A stretch of DNA of 64,000 bases from Enterobacter soli ATCC BAA-2102. Its GTDB lineage: Bacteria; Pseudomonadota; Gammaproteobacteria; Enterobacterales; Enterobacteriaceae. The stretch spans positions 62,001 to 126,000 of the forward strand of contig NZ_LXES01000048.1 in assembly GCF_001654845.1 (NCBI RefSeq). The letters run 5' to 3'. Position numbers and translations under genes: made by a program. Of this stretch, positions 43,698-51,579 are shown in pieces. The notes beneath the pieces were generated by a model. The model was not told the DNA's origin and searched no databases. It saw only the letters and a program-made list of their open reading frames with translations. The stretch's first letter is position 1. Every line of letters begins with the position of its first letter.

Positions 43698-44327
43698 ATG
43701 GAAGTGAATTCATCTGGAGAACAGAATAGAACAGCTGGACGGGACTTTACGGAAAACCGCGTTCAAATAGATAAATTTGATGGTCGTCACACCATCAACA
43801 TCGCGATTCCCTCAGATACTCACGATGAGCGTCCATTGGTTAGGGCGCAGAGAAAAGAACTTAATGCCCTGGTAGCGATTGTTTCTGATTCCTACAGCAG
43901 AGAAGCGTATGAGATCTGGCAAAAGCTGCATGCAGAAATTGGCGTCTCAAGTATCGAAGAAATGACCGTCAACCAATATCAGACTGCAATTAGCTTTTTG
44001 CAGTCTATGGTCGAACGCGCTAAGGACAAAGATGCAAGTAAAGCACTTGTTAGCCTTCTCCTTCGAAATAGTGAAGATAGCGAATTGAGGCAGAAGCTGA
44101 TTCGTTATTGCCATGTTAACTTCGGCACTGGTCGATTGAATGACCTAACACGCAACCAACTTCAAATGTGTATATCGTGGCTGGACCAGCAAACACAAGA
44201 TATTCCGCCCCCTCCCCCGAAAGAGAATCACTCTTCAGTGGAAGTCACCAAATTGCTGCGAACTCACCCGAAAGAATTCATTGTCATTTTCTTAATTGGC
44301 TTCCTATTAGGTTCAATATTTTTCTGA
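43698..44327 (+). CDS. Tail-anchored membrane protein of the lysogeny operon
   Basis: The 209-residue protein has no recognised family. Residues 6-20 (SGEQNRTAGRDFTEN) repeat the tag at the C-terminus of the repressor. Two similar helical units follow (about residues 70-110 and 133-167), weakly like ORF6C phage domains. Then comes a proline run, IPPPPPKE, and a C-terminal hydrophobic anchor, FIVIFLIGFLLGSIFF (residues 194-209). It is predicted to be cytoplasmic and anchored to the inner membrane. It begins 9 bp after C with GGGAAG before the ATG, so it is made in lysogens and may affect superinfection or repressor activity. Confidence 0.65.
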   Translation: MEVNSSGEQNRTAGRDFTENRVQIDKFDGRHTINIAIPSDTHDERPLVRAQRKELNALVAIVSDSYSREAYEIWQKLHAEIGVSSIEEMTVNQYQTAISFLQSMVERAKDKDASKALVSLLLRNSEDSELRQKLIRYCHVNFGTGRLNDLTRNQLQMCISWLDQQTQDIPPPPPKENHSSVEVTKLLRTHPKEFIVIFLIGFLLGSIFF

Positions 44328-44343
44328 CTTCGTGGGGTTTTGT

Positions 44344-45210
44344 ATGAAGACTATTTGTTTTACAGGTTTTGGGAAAAAAGATAAAAACGAGCTGATTGAA
44401 ATTGCTAAAGCTCGTGGTTATGTCGTAAGAAGTGATGTAACCAAGGATCTTAACTATCTCTGTTGCGGTGAAAATGCTGGCCCGAGCAAAATGAAAAAGG
44501 CATCCCAACAAGGCTCTGAGGTGCTGTCGGCCGAGCAATTTCTAAACCTATCGCCTTTGTCGGATGCACAATATGCTGAAAGTGAAGAGGGCAATGCACC
44601 AACACTTACAATTCATGATGAGCACCCTCTTCTGGACCTGATTTGGTCGTCAATTGATACCAAAAATAATTTATCAATCATTTATCACGGAGGTGAACGA
44701 TCCGGAGTTGCAAGAGATATCCTTCCCCTGACATTGCTTGATAACTTTACGCTACGGGCAGCAGACCTATCATCTCCTACTCATCCGGTAAAAACTTTCA
44801 GCTTGGAAAAAATTGAAATACCTGGTGTAGAAAGGCTCCCATCCCTGCCAAGCGAACGTAAGAAGAGTAAGAAAAAGCAATACTCCGTTGGCTTATATAA
44901 AAATATCGAAGAAGTACATTTAGCATTTGCCGATACACTTCATGGTATGGGGTGGCATGTTGCTACTTACCAAGATGATGCAGGCCTTTGCAATCGTTTG
45001 GATGTTTGCGACTTTTTCAAAAATGGTAAACCACGTAAAACTCCCGTTGTAAGTTTATCATTCCAGCCAGAAAATCAAACGCGGCCCTTCGTCTGTAGGT
45101 GTCGAGATATCGAATTTACTTCAACCTATGCACATCTTGATAACGCTGCGGAAATGTTCATTTCACTCGCGTATGCAGGGTCTGATGATGATGCCGAGGT
45201 GCATAATTGA
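44344..45210 (+). CDS. BRCT and WYL-like domain fusion protein
   Basis: The 288-residue protein has an N-terminal BRCT domain (residues 1-68; TICFTGF start, then ARGYVVRSDVTKDLNYL), as found at the C-terminus of NAD-dependent DNA ligase. A WYL-like segment follows (about residues 92-155; SIIYHGGERSGVARDILPL and VKTFSLEKIEI). The C-terminal 130 residues are of unknown type, with several Cys. BRCT binds phosphoproteins or DNA ends, and WYL senses ligands or nucleic acid in defence regulators. It overlaps int by 4 nt, so the two are coupled. The function is unknown. Confidence 0.65.
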   Translation: MKTICFTGFGKKDKNELIEIAKARGYVVRSDVTKDLNYLCCGENAGPSKMKKASQQGSEVLSAEQFLNLSPLSDAQYAESEEGNAPTLTIHDEHPLLDLIWSSIDTKNNLSIIYHGGERSGVARDILPLTLLDNFTLRAADLSSPTHPVKTFSLEKIEIPGVERLPSLPSERKKSKKKQYSVGLYKNIEEVHLAFADTLHGMGWHVATYQDDAGLCNRLDVCDFFKNGKPRKTPVVSLSFQPENQTRPFVCRCRDIEFTSTYAHLDNAAEMFISLAYAGSDDDAEVHN

Positions 45211-46214
45211 CTGTTCGTAAACTTCCCTCAGGCAAATGGCTGTTGCAGTGTTTCCCATACGGACGTGATGGGAAACGCATACGTAAGCAATTCGCCACCA
45301 AAGGCGAGGCGCTCTCCTATGAGCGCCGTTTAATGAATAACGCCACAAACCAGCCTGTAAATGACAGTGCTGTCACTCTTTCGGCATTTGTTGAACGCTG
45401 GTACGAAATGCATGGCAAAACGCTCTCTTCAGGTGATGAGCGAAAAGTGAAACTGTTGGCTATTTGTGAGCGACTTGGTGATCCCCTTGCCTCCCACTTC
45501 GATAAAAACAGCTTCGCTGTATACCGGGAACGGCGTTTAAGCGGGGAATGGAATCCGAAAGGCAAGAAAAAGCTGAGTGAGGCGACAGTTAACCGCGAGC
45601 AGTCGTATCTACATGCCGTATTCTCGGAAATGAAACGACTGGGTGAGTGGGAGGGAGATAATCCGCTTTCAGGTATCAGGCAGTTTAAGGAAGGGGATCA
45701 GGAGCTAGCTTTTCTTTACGAGGAGGAGATTGATCAGCTACTTGAAGCTTGTGACCAGTCAGCAAACAAAGATTTGGGAATTATCGTGCGTATTTGCCTA
45801 GCCACTGGTGCACGCTGGAGTGAAGCGCAGGATTTAAAACAATCTCAAATTCTTCCCGGACGTCTGACCTTTACGCAGACCAAAAGCAAAAAGAACCGAA
45901 CAGTACCCATTTCACCGCAGTTACAAGAAATGCTTCCCAAAAAACGCGGTTCACTCTTCTCCCCTGCATATGAGGCATTCAAATCAGCACTTACGAGGGC
46001 CGGGATAGAGCTGCCTAAAGGTCAACGCACCCATGTGCTTAGGCATACCTTTGCCAGCCACTTTATGATGCGTGGAGGAAACATTCTGGTATTGCAGCAA
46101 ATTCTCGGGCACAGCACGATCATGATGACGATGAGATACGCTCACTTCGCTCCAAATCATCTTGATGCAGCCGTGGCACTCAATCCCTTTGATAATCGGG
46201 CTAAGAAAATTTAA
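45207..46214 (+). CDS. int: Tyrosine-recombinase integrase
   Basis: The 335-residue P2-type integrase has an arm-binding N-terminus (VRKLPSGKWLLQCFPYGRDGK), a SAM-like core and a catalytic domain. The catalytic residues are Arg in ATGARWSEA, HVLRHTFASHF, and the nucleophile Tyr in MTMRYAHF. It starts with TTG at 45207, supported by GAGGTG 6 nt upstream and overlap with the previous stop. It inserts the phage at the tRNA-Leu 3' end and with Cox removes it. Confidence 0.95.
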   Translation: MTVRKLPSGKWLLQCFPYGRDGKRIRKQFATKGEALSYERRLMNNATNQPVNDSAVTLSAFVERWYEMHGKTLSSGDERKVKLLAICERLGDPLASHFDKNSFAVYRERRLSGEWNPKGKKKLSEATVNREQSYLHAVFSEMKRLGEWEGDNPLSGIRQFKEGDQELAFLYEEEIDQLLEACDQSANKDLGIIVRICLATGARWSEAQDLKQSQILPGRLTFTQTKSKKNRTVPISPQLQEMLPKKRGSLFSPAYEAFKSALTRAGIELPKGQRTHVLRHTFASHFMMRGGNILVLQQILGHSTIMMTMRYAHFAPNHLDAAVALNPFDNRAKKI

Positions 46215-46219
46215 AGGTG

Positions 46220-46252
46220 CGCTGCCATGCTGCTGCCATTTTGCTGCCACTA
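46220..46252. promoter_or_regulatory. Three tandem 11-bp integrase arm-type repeats
   Basis: CGCTGCCATGC, TGCTGCCATTT and TGCTGCCACTA follow each other at exactly 11-bp spacing just after the int stop. The last unit is repeated perfectly at 13909-13919 in the other arm. Confidence 0.6.
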
Positions 46253-46273
46253 CCCCAAATTGGAGGTATAAAA

Positions 46274-46293
46274 AAACCACCTTTCGGTGGTTT
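46274..46293 (-). terminator. Terminator of the rebuilt tRNA operon
   Basis: An 8-bp stem (aaaccacc/ggtggttt) with loop tttc and a minus-strand T run lies 42 bp past the tRNA-Leu 3' end. It is supplied by the phage and mimics the host version at 13698-13719. Confidence 0.82.
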
Positions 46294-46326
46294 ATACGAC
46301 ACTGCTTATCATTGATTTTATTCTAC

Positions 46327-46389
46327 TTTTCCCATGGTAGCCGGAGTGGGACTTGAACCCACACAGCGCGAACGCCGAGGGATTTTAAA
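46327..46389. repeat. attR: attR core (3' part of intact tRNA-Leu)
   Basis: This is the 63-bp perfect copy of 13753-13815. The phage-derived 3' end restores the full tRNA here, next to int. Confidence 0.93.
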
Positions 46390-46421
46390 TCCCTTGTGTC
46401 TACCGATTCCACCATCCGGCC
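46335..46421 (-). tRNA. leuZ: tRNA-Leu (UAA)
   Basis: The 87-nt class II tRNA has an encoded CCA, long variable arm, anticodon loop UUUAAAA with UAA, and G1.U72 in the acceptor as in E. coli leuZ. Its 3' half overlaps attR. Order Leu-Cys-Gly with cysT and glyW matches E. coli. Confidence 0.97.
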
Positions 46422-46432
46422 AGGGAAGAAAG

Positions 46433-46506
46433 TGGAGGCGCGTTCCGGAGTCGAACCGGACTAGACGGATTTGCAATCCGCTACATAACCGCTTTGCTAA
46501 CGCGCC
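46433..46506 (-). tRNA. cysT: tRNA-Cys (GCA)
   Basis: The 74-nt cloverleaf has acceptor GGCGCGT/ACGCGCC, anticodon GCA and encoded CCA. It is the middle member of the glyW-cysT-leuZ operon. Confidence 0.97.
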
Positions 46507-46557
46507 TTAAATCTTTTGTCTCTCGACTCACACCCGCAATTGCCGATGCGTTTAATC

Positions 46558-46633
<76 letters not shown>

Positions 46634-46707
46634 ATGTCATCAGGTAATTATCTAATCACTTGATTTCATTATCGTCTGGCTAACTGTGCCGCCGTTCGAT
46701 GCGTTGC

Positions 46708-46735
46708 ATTCTACTTATATGACGTTTTGAGTCAA
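46708..46735 (-). promoter_or_regulatory. Sigma-70 promoter of the tRNA operon
   Basis: On the minus strand, TTGACT (46730-46735) and TAGAAT (46708-46713) are 16 bp apart, followed by a GC-rich discriminator typical of stringently controlled stable RNA genes. Confidence 0.6.
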
Positions 46736-46785
46736 CGTTATTTTTTGCATCCCTGGATCGTTTGCTGAAATTTACGGCGAAACGA

Positions 46786-47334
46786 TCACTGTTCAAGCAA
46801 ATCCCCGCGTGCAGCGTTCAAATATTGCAACATTGACCACAATGTCAGAACCGCAGCGACCCACAGTAAACCAATACCCGCCCACTCGACCCACGCGTTT
46901 GGACGCCACAGCATCCAGACCAGCGCCGCCATTTGCGCCGTTGTTTTGACTTTACCGATCCATGACACAGCCACGCTGCTGCGTTTACCCAGCTCCGCCA
47001 TCCACTCGCGCAGCGCAGAGATAATAATTTCACGACCAATCATCGTCGCCGCAGGCAGTGTCACCCACCAGGTGTGATAGTGTTCGGCCACCAGCACCAT
47101 GGCGATGGCCACCATCACTTTATCGGCAACCGGATCAAGGAACGCGCCAAAACGGGTGCTTTGGTTCCAGCGACGAGCCAGATAACCATCGAACCAGTCG
47201 GTGACGGCAGCAATAAGGAAAATCAGTGCACACGCGAAGGGCGACCAGACAACCGGCAGGTAAAACGCCAATACAAAGAACGGGATGAGCACGACGCGAA
47301 AGAGAGTGAGCAACGTAGGGATATTAAATCGCAT
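46786..47334 (-). CDS. pgsA: CDP-diacylglycerol-glycerol-3-phosphate phosphatidyltransferase PgsA
   Basis: This 182-residue inner-membrane enzyme makes phosphatidylglycerophosphate, the first committed step to phosphatidylglycerol and cardiolipin. The CDP-alcohol phosphotransferase motif (DG-x2-AR-x8-G-x3-D-x3-D) is visible as DGYLARRWNQSTRFGAFLDP. Four to five membrane segments are present. It lies between uvrC and the tRNA operon, as in E. coli. Confidence 0.97.
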   Translation of the reverse strand: MRFNIPTLLTLFRVVLIPFFVLAFYLPVVWSPFACALIFLIAAVTDWFDGYLARRWNQSTRFGAFLDPVADKVMVAIAMVLVAEHYHTWWVTLPAATMIGREIIISALREWMAELGKRSSVAVSWIGKVKTTAQMAALVWMLWRPNAWVEWAGIGLLWVAAVLTLWSMLQYLNAARGDLLEQ

Positions 47335-47390
47335 AATGACGGTAACTGTCTGTTGTCAGTAAAATTTAGCTCTATGTTGCTACAGAGCCC

Positions 47391-49223
47391 TCAATGTTTC
47401 AACGAGTAGTAGATCTTTTCTGCCAGTGCTTGCGAAATACCCGGCACTTTTGCAATTTCTTCAATGCTCGCATTGAGTAATCCTTGCAATCCGCCCATAT
47501 ACTTCAACAGCATCTGGCGGCGTTTCGGACCCACGCCATCAATGGTTTCAAGTGTACTGGTGTTCTTCACTTTTGCCCGTTTTTTACGGTGTCCGCTGAT
47601 CGCGTGATCGTGGGACTCATCACGAATGTGCTGGATCACGTGCAATGCAGGGGAATCCGGCGGCAAACTGAATCCCTCACCTTCTGGCTCGAAGAACAAG
47701 GTTTCCAGCCCCGCTTTACGATCTGCCCCTTTTGCGACACCTAACAGCAACGGGTGCTCTTTGTCCCAGGTCACGTCCAGCGATTCAAAAACAGCTTTCG
47801 CCTGACCAAGCTGCCCTTTGCCGCCGTCAATCAGGATCACATCCGGGATCTTACTCTCTTCTATCGCTTTGCCATAGCGACGACGCAGCACCTGATTCAT
47901 GGCCGCATAATCATCGCCTGGCGTGATGCCGGTGATGTTATAGCGCCGATACTCCGCGCGTAGCGGGCCGTTGGCATCAAACACCACACAGGATGCCACC
48001 GTCTGTTCACCCATCGTATGGCTGATGTCAAAACACTCCATCCGCTTCACTTCAGGTAATTTCAGGAGCGTTGCCAGAGCGGTCAAACGCTGGCTGACCG
48101 TCGACTGCTGCGAAAGTTTGGTGGTCAATGCCGTGGCAGCATTAGTGCGCGCCAGCTTCAGATAGCGGGCGCGATCGCCGCGCGGTTTGGTCTGGACATT
48201 AACGCGCCGCCCTGCCAGCTCAGAAAGTGAATCGGCCAGCAGGGTTTTATCATCAAGATTGAAATCGAGCAGGATCTCAGAAGGCAGCGTGCGCATCTGG
48301 CTGCCCTGGAGATAGAACTGTCCCACAAAGGTTTCAACAACCTCACCTAGCTCGGTACCACCTGGCACTTTCGGGAAATAGCTACGGCTGCCGAGCACTT
48401 TGCCCTGGCGAATAAACAGCACGTGGACACACGCCAGCCCGGCATCAAAGGCAACGCCGATGACATCAAGATCGTCACCCGTATTAGAAACAAACTGCTT
48501 CTCGGTCACCCTGCGCACGGCCTGGATCTGATCGCGAATGCGCGCGGCTTCTTCAAACTCCAGCGCGCTGCTGGCTTTTTCCATGCGGGCAATCAGCTGC
48601 GTCAGCACCTGATCGTCTTTTCCGGCTAAAAACAGGCGCACATACTCCACCTGCTGAGCATACTCTTCTTCCGTCACCAGGCCGGCAACGCAGGGTCCCA
48701 GACAACGCCCAATCTGGTATTGCAGGCAGGGACGTGAGCGGTTGCGATAAACGCTGTTCTCGCATTGACGGACCGGGAAGATTTTTTGCAGCAGCGCCAG
48801 GGTTTCACGCACGGCGTAACCGTTCGGGAACGGGCCAAAATATTCACCCTTCGCATGTTTTGCGCCACGGTGCATGGCCAGGCGTGGATGGGTATCACCG
48901 CTGAGAAAAATAAACGGGTATGACTTGTCATCACGCAACAACACGTTGTAGCGCGGCTGATAAAGCTTGATGTAGTTATGTTCGAGCAGCAGCGCTTCTG
49001 TCTCGGTGTGGGTCACGGTGACATCAATGCTGTTGATAAGCGCGACCAGGGCTTCGGTCTTACGGGAAGCAAGATTGTTGCGAAAATAGCTGGAGAGGCG
49101 CTTTTTAAGATCTTTCGCCTTCCCTACATAGATAACCGTACCGCCAGCGTCATACATCCGATAAACGCCTGGCTGGCTGGTAACGGTTTTCAGAAATGCT
49201 TTTGAATCGAACACATCACTCAC
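47391..49223 (-). CDS. uvrC: Excinuclease ABC subunit C
   Basis: The 610-residue nucleotide-excision repair nuclease cuts on both sides of the lesion marked by UvrAB. The N-terminal GIY-YIG domain (PGVYRMYDAGGTVIYVGKAK) makes the 3' cut. A UVR motif follows near residue 205, then an RNase H-like domain and C-terminal helix-hairpin-helix repeats (TIDGVGPKRRQMLLKY). It overlaps uvrY by 4 nt, the usual enterobacterial arrangement. Confidence 0.97.
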   Translation of the reverse strand: MSDVFDSKAFLKTVTSQPGVYRMYDAGGTVIYVGKAKDLKKRLSSYFRNNLASRKTEALVALINSIDVTVTHTETEALLLEHNYIKLYQPRYNVLLRDDKSYPFIFLSGDTHPRLAMHRGAKHAKGEYFGPFPNGYAVRETLALLQKIFPVRQCENSVYRNRSRPCLQYQIGRCLGPCVAGLVTEEEYAQQVEYVRLFLAGKDDQVLTQLIARMEKASSALEFEEAARIRDQIQAVRRVTEKQFVSNTGDDLDVIGVAFDAGLACVHVLFIRQGKVLGSRSYFPKVPGGTELGEVVETFVGQFYLQGSQMRTLPSEILLDFNLDDKTLLADSLSELAGRRVNVQTKPRGDRARYLKLARTNAATALTTKLSQQSTVSQRLTALATLLKLPEVKRMECFDISHTMGEQTVASCVVFDANGPLRAEYRRYNITGITPGDDYAAMNQVLRRRYGKAIEESKIPDVILIDGGKGQLGQAKAVFESLDVTWDKEHPLLLGVAKGADRKAGLETLFFEPEGEGFSLPPDSPALHVIQHIRDESHDHAISGHRKKRAKVKNTSTLETIDGVGPKRRQMLLKYMGGLQGLLNASIEEIAKVPGISQALAEKIYYSLKH

Positions 49224-49876
49224 TGGCTGGTTAAGGTTTCCGCATTACACAGACCATGGCGAATCGCCAGGTGAGTCAGTTCGACATCGCCGTGAATGTT
49301 CAGTTTACTGAACATACGATAGCGGTAGCTGTTCACCGTTTTCGGACTGAGATTCAGCTGCTCTGAAATCTCATTCACTTTCTGGCCTTTGGTGATCATC
49401 AGCATAATCTGCAATTCGCGCTCAGACAAACTGGCGAATGGCGATTCTGTTTTGTCAGGTTCAATCTGGCTCAACGCCATTTGTTGAGCGATATCCGACG
49501 CGATATAGCGCTGACCGGCAAACACTGAACGGATAGCATTAACCACTTCCTGCGGGGCAGCGCCCTTGCTGAGATACCCGGCAGCACCTGCCTGCATCAC
49601 TTTGGCGGGCAGCGGATTTTCGGTGTGCACTGTCAGCATGATGACTTTTGTATCAATGAAGGTACGGGCGATTTTACGTGTGGCTTCCAGCCCGCCAATG
49701 CCGGGCATGTTCATATCCATCAACACAACGTCCGCCGAGTTAGTGCGACACCATTTAACAGCATCTTCACCACAGCAGACTTCACCGGCAACTTTGATAC
49801 CTTTTATATCTTCAAGAATGCGTCGTATCCCTGCGCGCACCAGTTCGTGGTCATCAACAAGAAGGACGTTGATCAA
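49220..49876 (-). CDS. uvrY: Response regulator UvrY (SirA/GacA type)
   Basis: The 218-residue partner of sensor BarA activates the csrB/csrC RNAs and so carbon metabolism, biofilm and motility control. The receiver domain carries the phospho-acceptor Asp in VLMDMNMPG (near residue 54). A LuxR-type HTH lies at about residues 150-205 (LSERELQIMLMITKGQKV). It is co-transcribed with uvrC. In E. coli SdiA activates uvrY, and sdiA lies nearby here too. Confidence 0.96.
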   Translation of the reverse strand: MINVLLVDDHELVRAGIRRILEDIKGIKVAGEVCCGEDAVKWCRTNSADVVLMDMNMPGIGGLEATRKIARTFIDTKVIMLTVHTENPLPAKVMQAGAAGYLSKGAAPQEVVNAIRSVFAGQRYIASDIAQQMALSQIEPDKTESPFASLSERELQIMLMITKGQKVNEISEQLNLSPKTVNSYRYRMFSKLNIHGDVELTHLAIRHGLCNAETLTSQ

Positions 49877-50277
49877 AGGAAATGTCTCCAGAATAGGGAT
49901 AACGCTACTGACTGCTAATTTGGTTTATATTAACGGTTTTCCTCTCAAGATTAAAACGTTAAAAAACCGGCTATTCGATTTTGCTCTCGTTTTTGGAAAT
50001 TAGCCTGTACACCTGGTGGAAAGAAACGCAGCAGCGCCAGGGCTTTTGAGGCTATTTTTAAGCATCTGTATTCAAAAGGTTACAAAACAACCCTAAAAAA
50101 ACCTAAGAAAAAACAGAACTCAAATTTTTGTAACAATAATTAACGGTGGCAGTACCGGCGTTAAACAATTAATTGCAGATAAACTGGCGTACAGATTACC
50201 GCCGTTTGTTGTTTACGCGAATAAACAAAAAGCGTAAAAGTACGAAAAACAACCACTGCATTTTTTGACGCGGCTTG

Positions 50278-50286
50278 TGGTATACT
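50278..50286 (+). promoter_or_regulatory. Extended -10 promoter of yecF
   Basis: TGG-TATACT is an extended -10 without a good -35, placed 58 bp before the yecF ATG. The rest of the 49877-50343 gap should hold the uvrY promoter on the other strand; no further gene was seen there. Confidence 0.5.
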
Positions 50287-50343
50287 CCGCGGCCTTAACT
50301 TTCATCGTCGCGCTCAAGCGCTGTTTTATAATGAGGAAAATAA

Positions 50344-50568
50344 ATGAGCACACCTGAATTCGCCACTGCGGAGAATAACCAAGAACTGGCACAGGAAGTA
50401 TCCTGCCTGAAATCGCTGCTGACGCTGATGCTGCAGGCAATGGGTCAGGCTGACGCCGGTCGTGTGATCATTAAGATGGAAAAACAAATCGCGCAAATGG
50501 AAGACCAGGCTGAATCAGCGGTATTTGCCAATACGGTTAAGCAAATTAAACAAGCTTACCGCCAGTAA
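50344..50568 (+). CDS. yecF: YecF family protein (DUF2594)
   Basis: The 74-residue mostly alpha-helical, acidic cytoplasmic protein (ELAQEVSCLKSLLTLMLQAM) has coiled-coil character. It matches YecF in length and in its place between uvrY and sdiA. GAGGA lies about 5 nt upstream of the ATG. The function is unknown. Confidence 0.92.
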   Translation: MSTPEFATAENNQELAQEVSCLKSLLTLMLQAMGQADAGRVIIKMEKQIAQMEDQAESAVFANTVKQIKQAYRQ

Positions 50569-50574
50569 AAAAAA

Positions 50575-50601
50575 ACGGCTGGATGCGTTGCATTCAGCCG
50601 T
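50575..50601. terminator. Terminator between yecF and sdiA
   Basis: A 12-bp stem (acggctggatgc/gcattcagccgt, one G-T pair) with a 3-nt loop is followed by a T run of about ten bases on the minus strand. It mainly serves sdiA. Confidence 0.85.
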
Positions 50602-50634
50602 TGTCCTCGTCTGCCACGCAGAACGTCTTTTGCT

Positions 50635-51357
50635 TCAGATAAGCCCGGTCGCCGCCGCATAGCAGGCAATCTGCGTTTTGTTGGGTGCGTTGAATTTCTT
50701 CTGCATATTCTTCTGATGGAAGTTAACCGTATTCTCTGAGATTGAGAGAATGATTGCTATTTCTGCTGAGGTTTTTCCTTCAGCCGTCCACTTCAGAATT
50801 TCCCGCTCACGTTTGCTGAATTTCATTTCAGGCGGCATTACCGTCTCGTGTTCAAATCGCAGTAAAGACGTTAGAGCCATTTGCACCAGCATTTGTAAGC
50901 GCAACTCTATTTCTTCGACGTCGAAGGTATTATCCACCAGGCTAGTACGCGATACGGAAAGGAAACCCAGCGCATGATTGGGTAACATCAGGCACTGCGT
51001 TATTCCTTTGCGTAAGCCGTGGTCACGCGCTCCGTCCCATAATGCCTGAGCGTCAGTGAATAATTCATCAGTCCAGGGTAAATGCCCCTGAACGAAATTC
51101 TCAGGTTTCAGCACCGGGTCGATGGTGAAATAATTCTCTGACTGATATTGCGCTAACCACTGTGCGGGGTAAGTGGTATGCACAGAAATCTTAGGGCGTG
51201 TAAAAGGCACTGGATGACGAACGCAGAGAGCGAAATAATCAAATTCCAGTTCCTGAGTTTGTCTCTGAAGTTCGAGATAAACCTCGTCGGCGGTTGTCAT
51301 TTCCTGAAACCGGAGAAAGCATTCCCGACGCCATGTGAAAAAGTCTGTTTCCTTCAT
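50635..51357 (-). CDS. sdiA: LuxR-family orphan quorum-sensing receptor SdiA
   Basis: The 240-residue transcription factor binds acyl-homoserine lactones made by other bacteria; no LuxI homologue is in the window. The autoinducer-binding domain (about residues 10-165) includes FDYFALCVRHPVPFTRPK and NHALGFLSVSR. The C-terminal HTH has LKWTAEGKTSAEIAIILSIS. The start at 51357 gives the E. coli length and matches MKETDFFTWRRE; an upstream frame to 51417 is not needed. Confidence 0.95.
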   Translation of the reverse strand: MKETDFFTWRRECFLRFQEMTTADEVYLELQRQTQELEFDYFALCVRHPVPFTRPKISVHTTYPAQWLAQYQSENYFTIDPVLKPENFVQGHLPWTDELFTDAQALWDGARDHGLRKGITQCLMLPNHALGFLSVSRTSLVDNTFDVEEIELRLQMLVQMALTSLLRFEHETVMPPEMKFSKREREILKWTAEGKTSAEIAIILSISENTVNFHQKNMQKKFNAPNKTQIACYAAATGLI

Positions 51358-51579
51358 ACTGACTGAATGAAGCCTCTGATAAAGATAATCATTATTATGG
51401 TGAATATAAACTAACACATAAAACTTATTTAGATATACAAAATATCGGCTATATGACTATTAACTTCAGTTTTAATACGGTTAATCCGAACTGTGCGGAA
51501 TAAAAAAACAATACGAAAGGGCTCAGGGGAGAATAATTTGCTCCAGGGGAAAAATCTGGAGCAAATTAGTGCATAAATG

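Larger units (their letters stand above)
13753..46389. mobile_element. P2-family prophage integrated in tRNA-Leu(UAA)
   Basis: The element is about 32.6 kb and bounded by a 63-bp direct repeat. It contains every expected P2-type function: integrase, C repressor, Cox-like regulator, rolling-circle gpA, portal/terminase/capsid set, lysis cassette, contractile tail, baseplate, fibres, and ogr. All structural frames are open, so it may be inducible. Accessory cargo is a PIN/ImmA pair, PP-loop protein, Dam methylase, a membrane protein and a BRCT-WYL-like protein. The FI-U block is inverted relative to P2. Confidence 0.95.
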
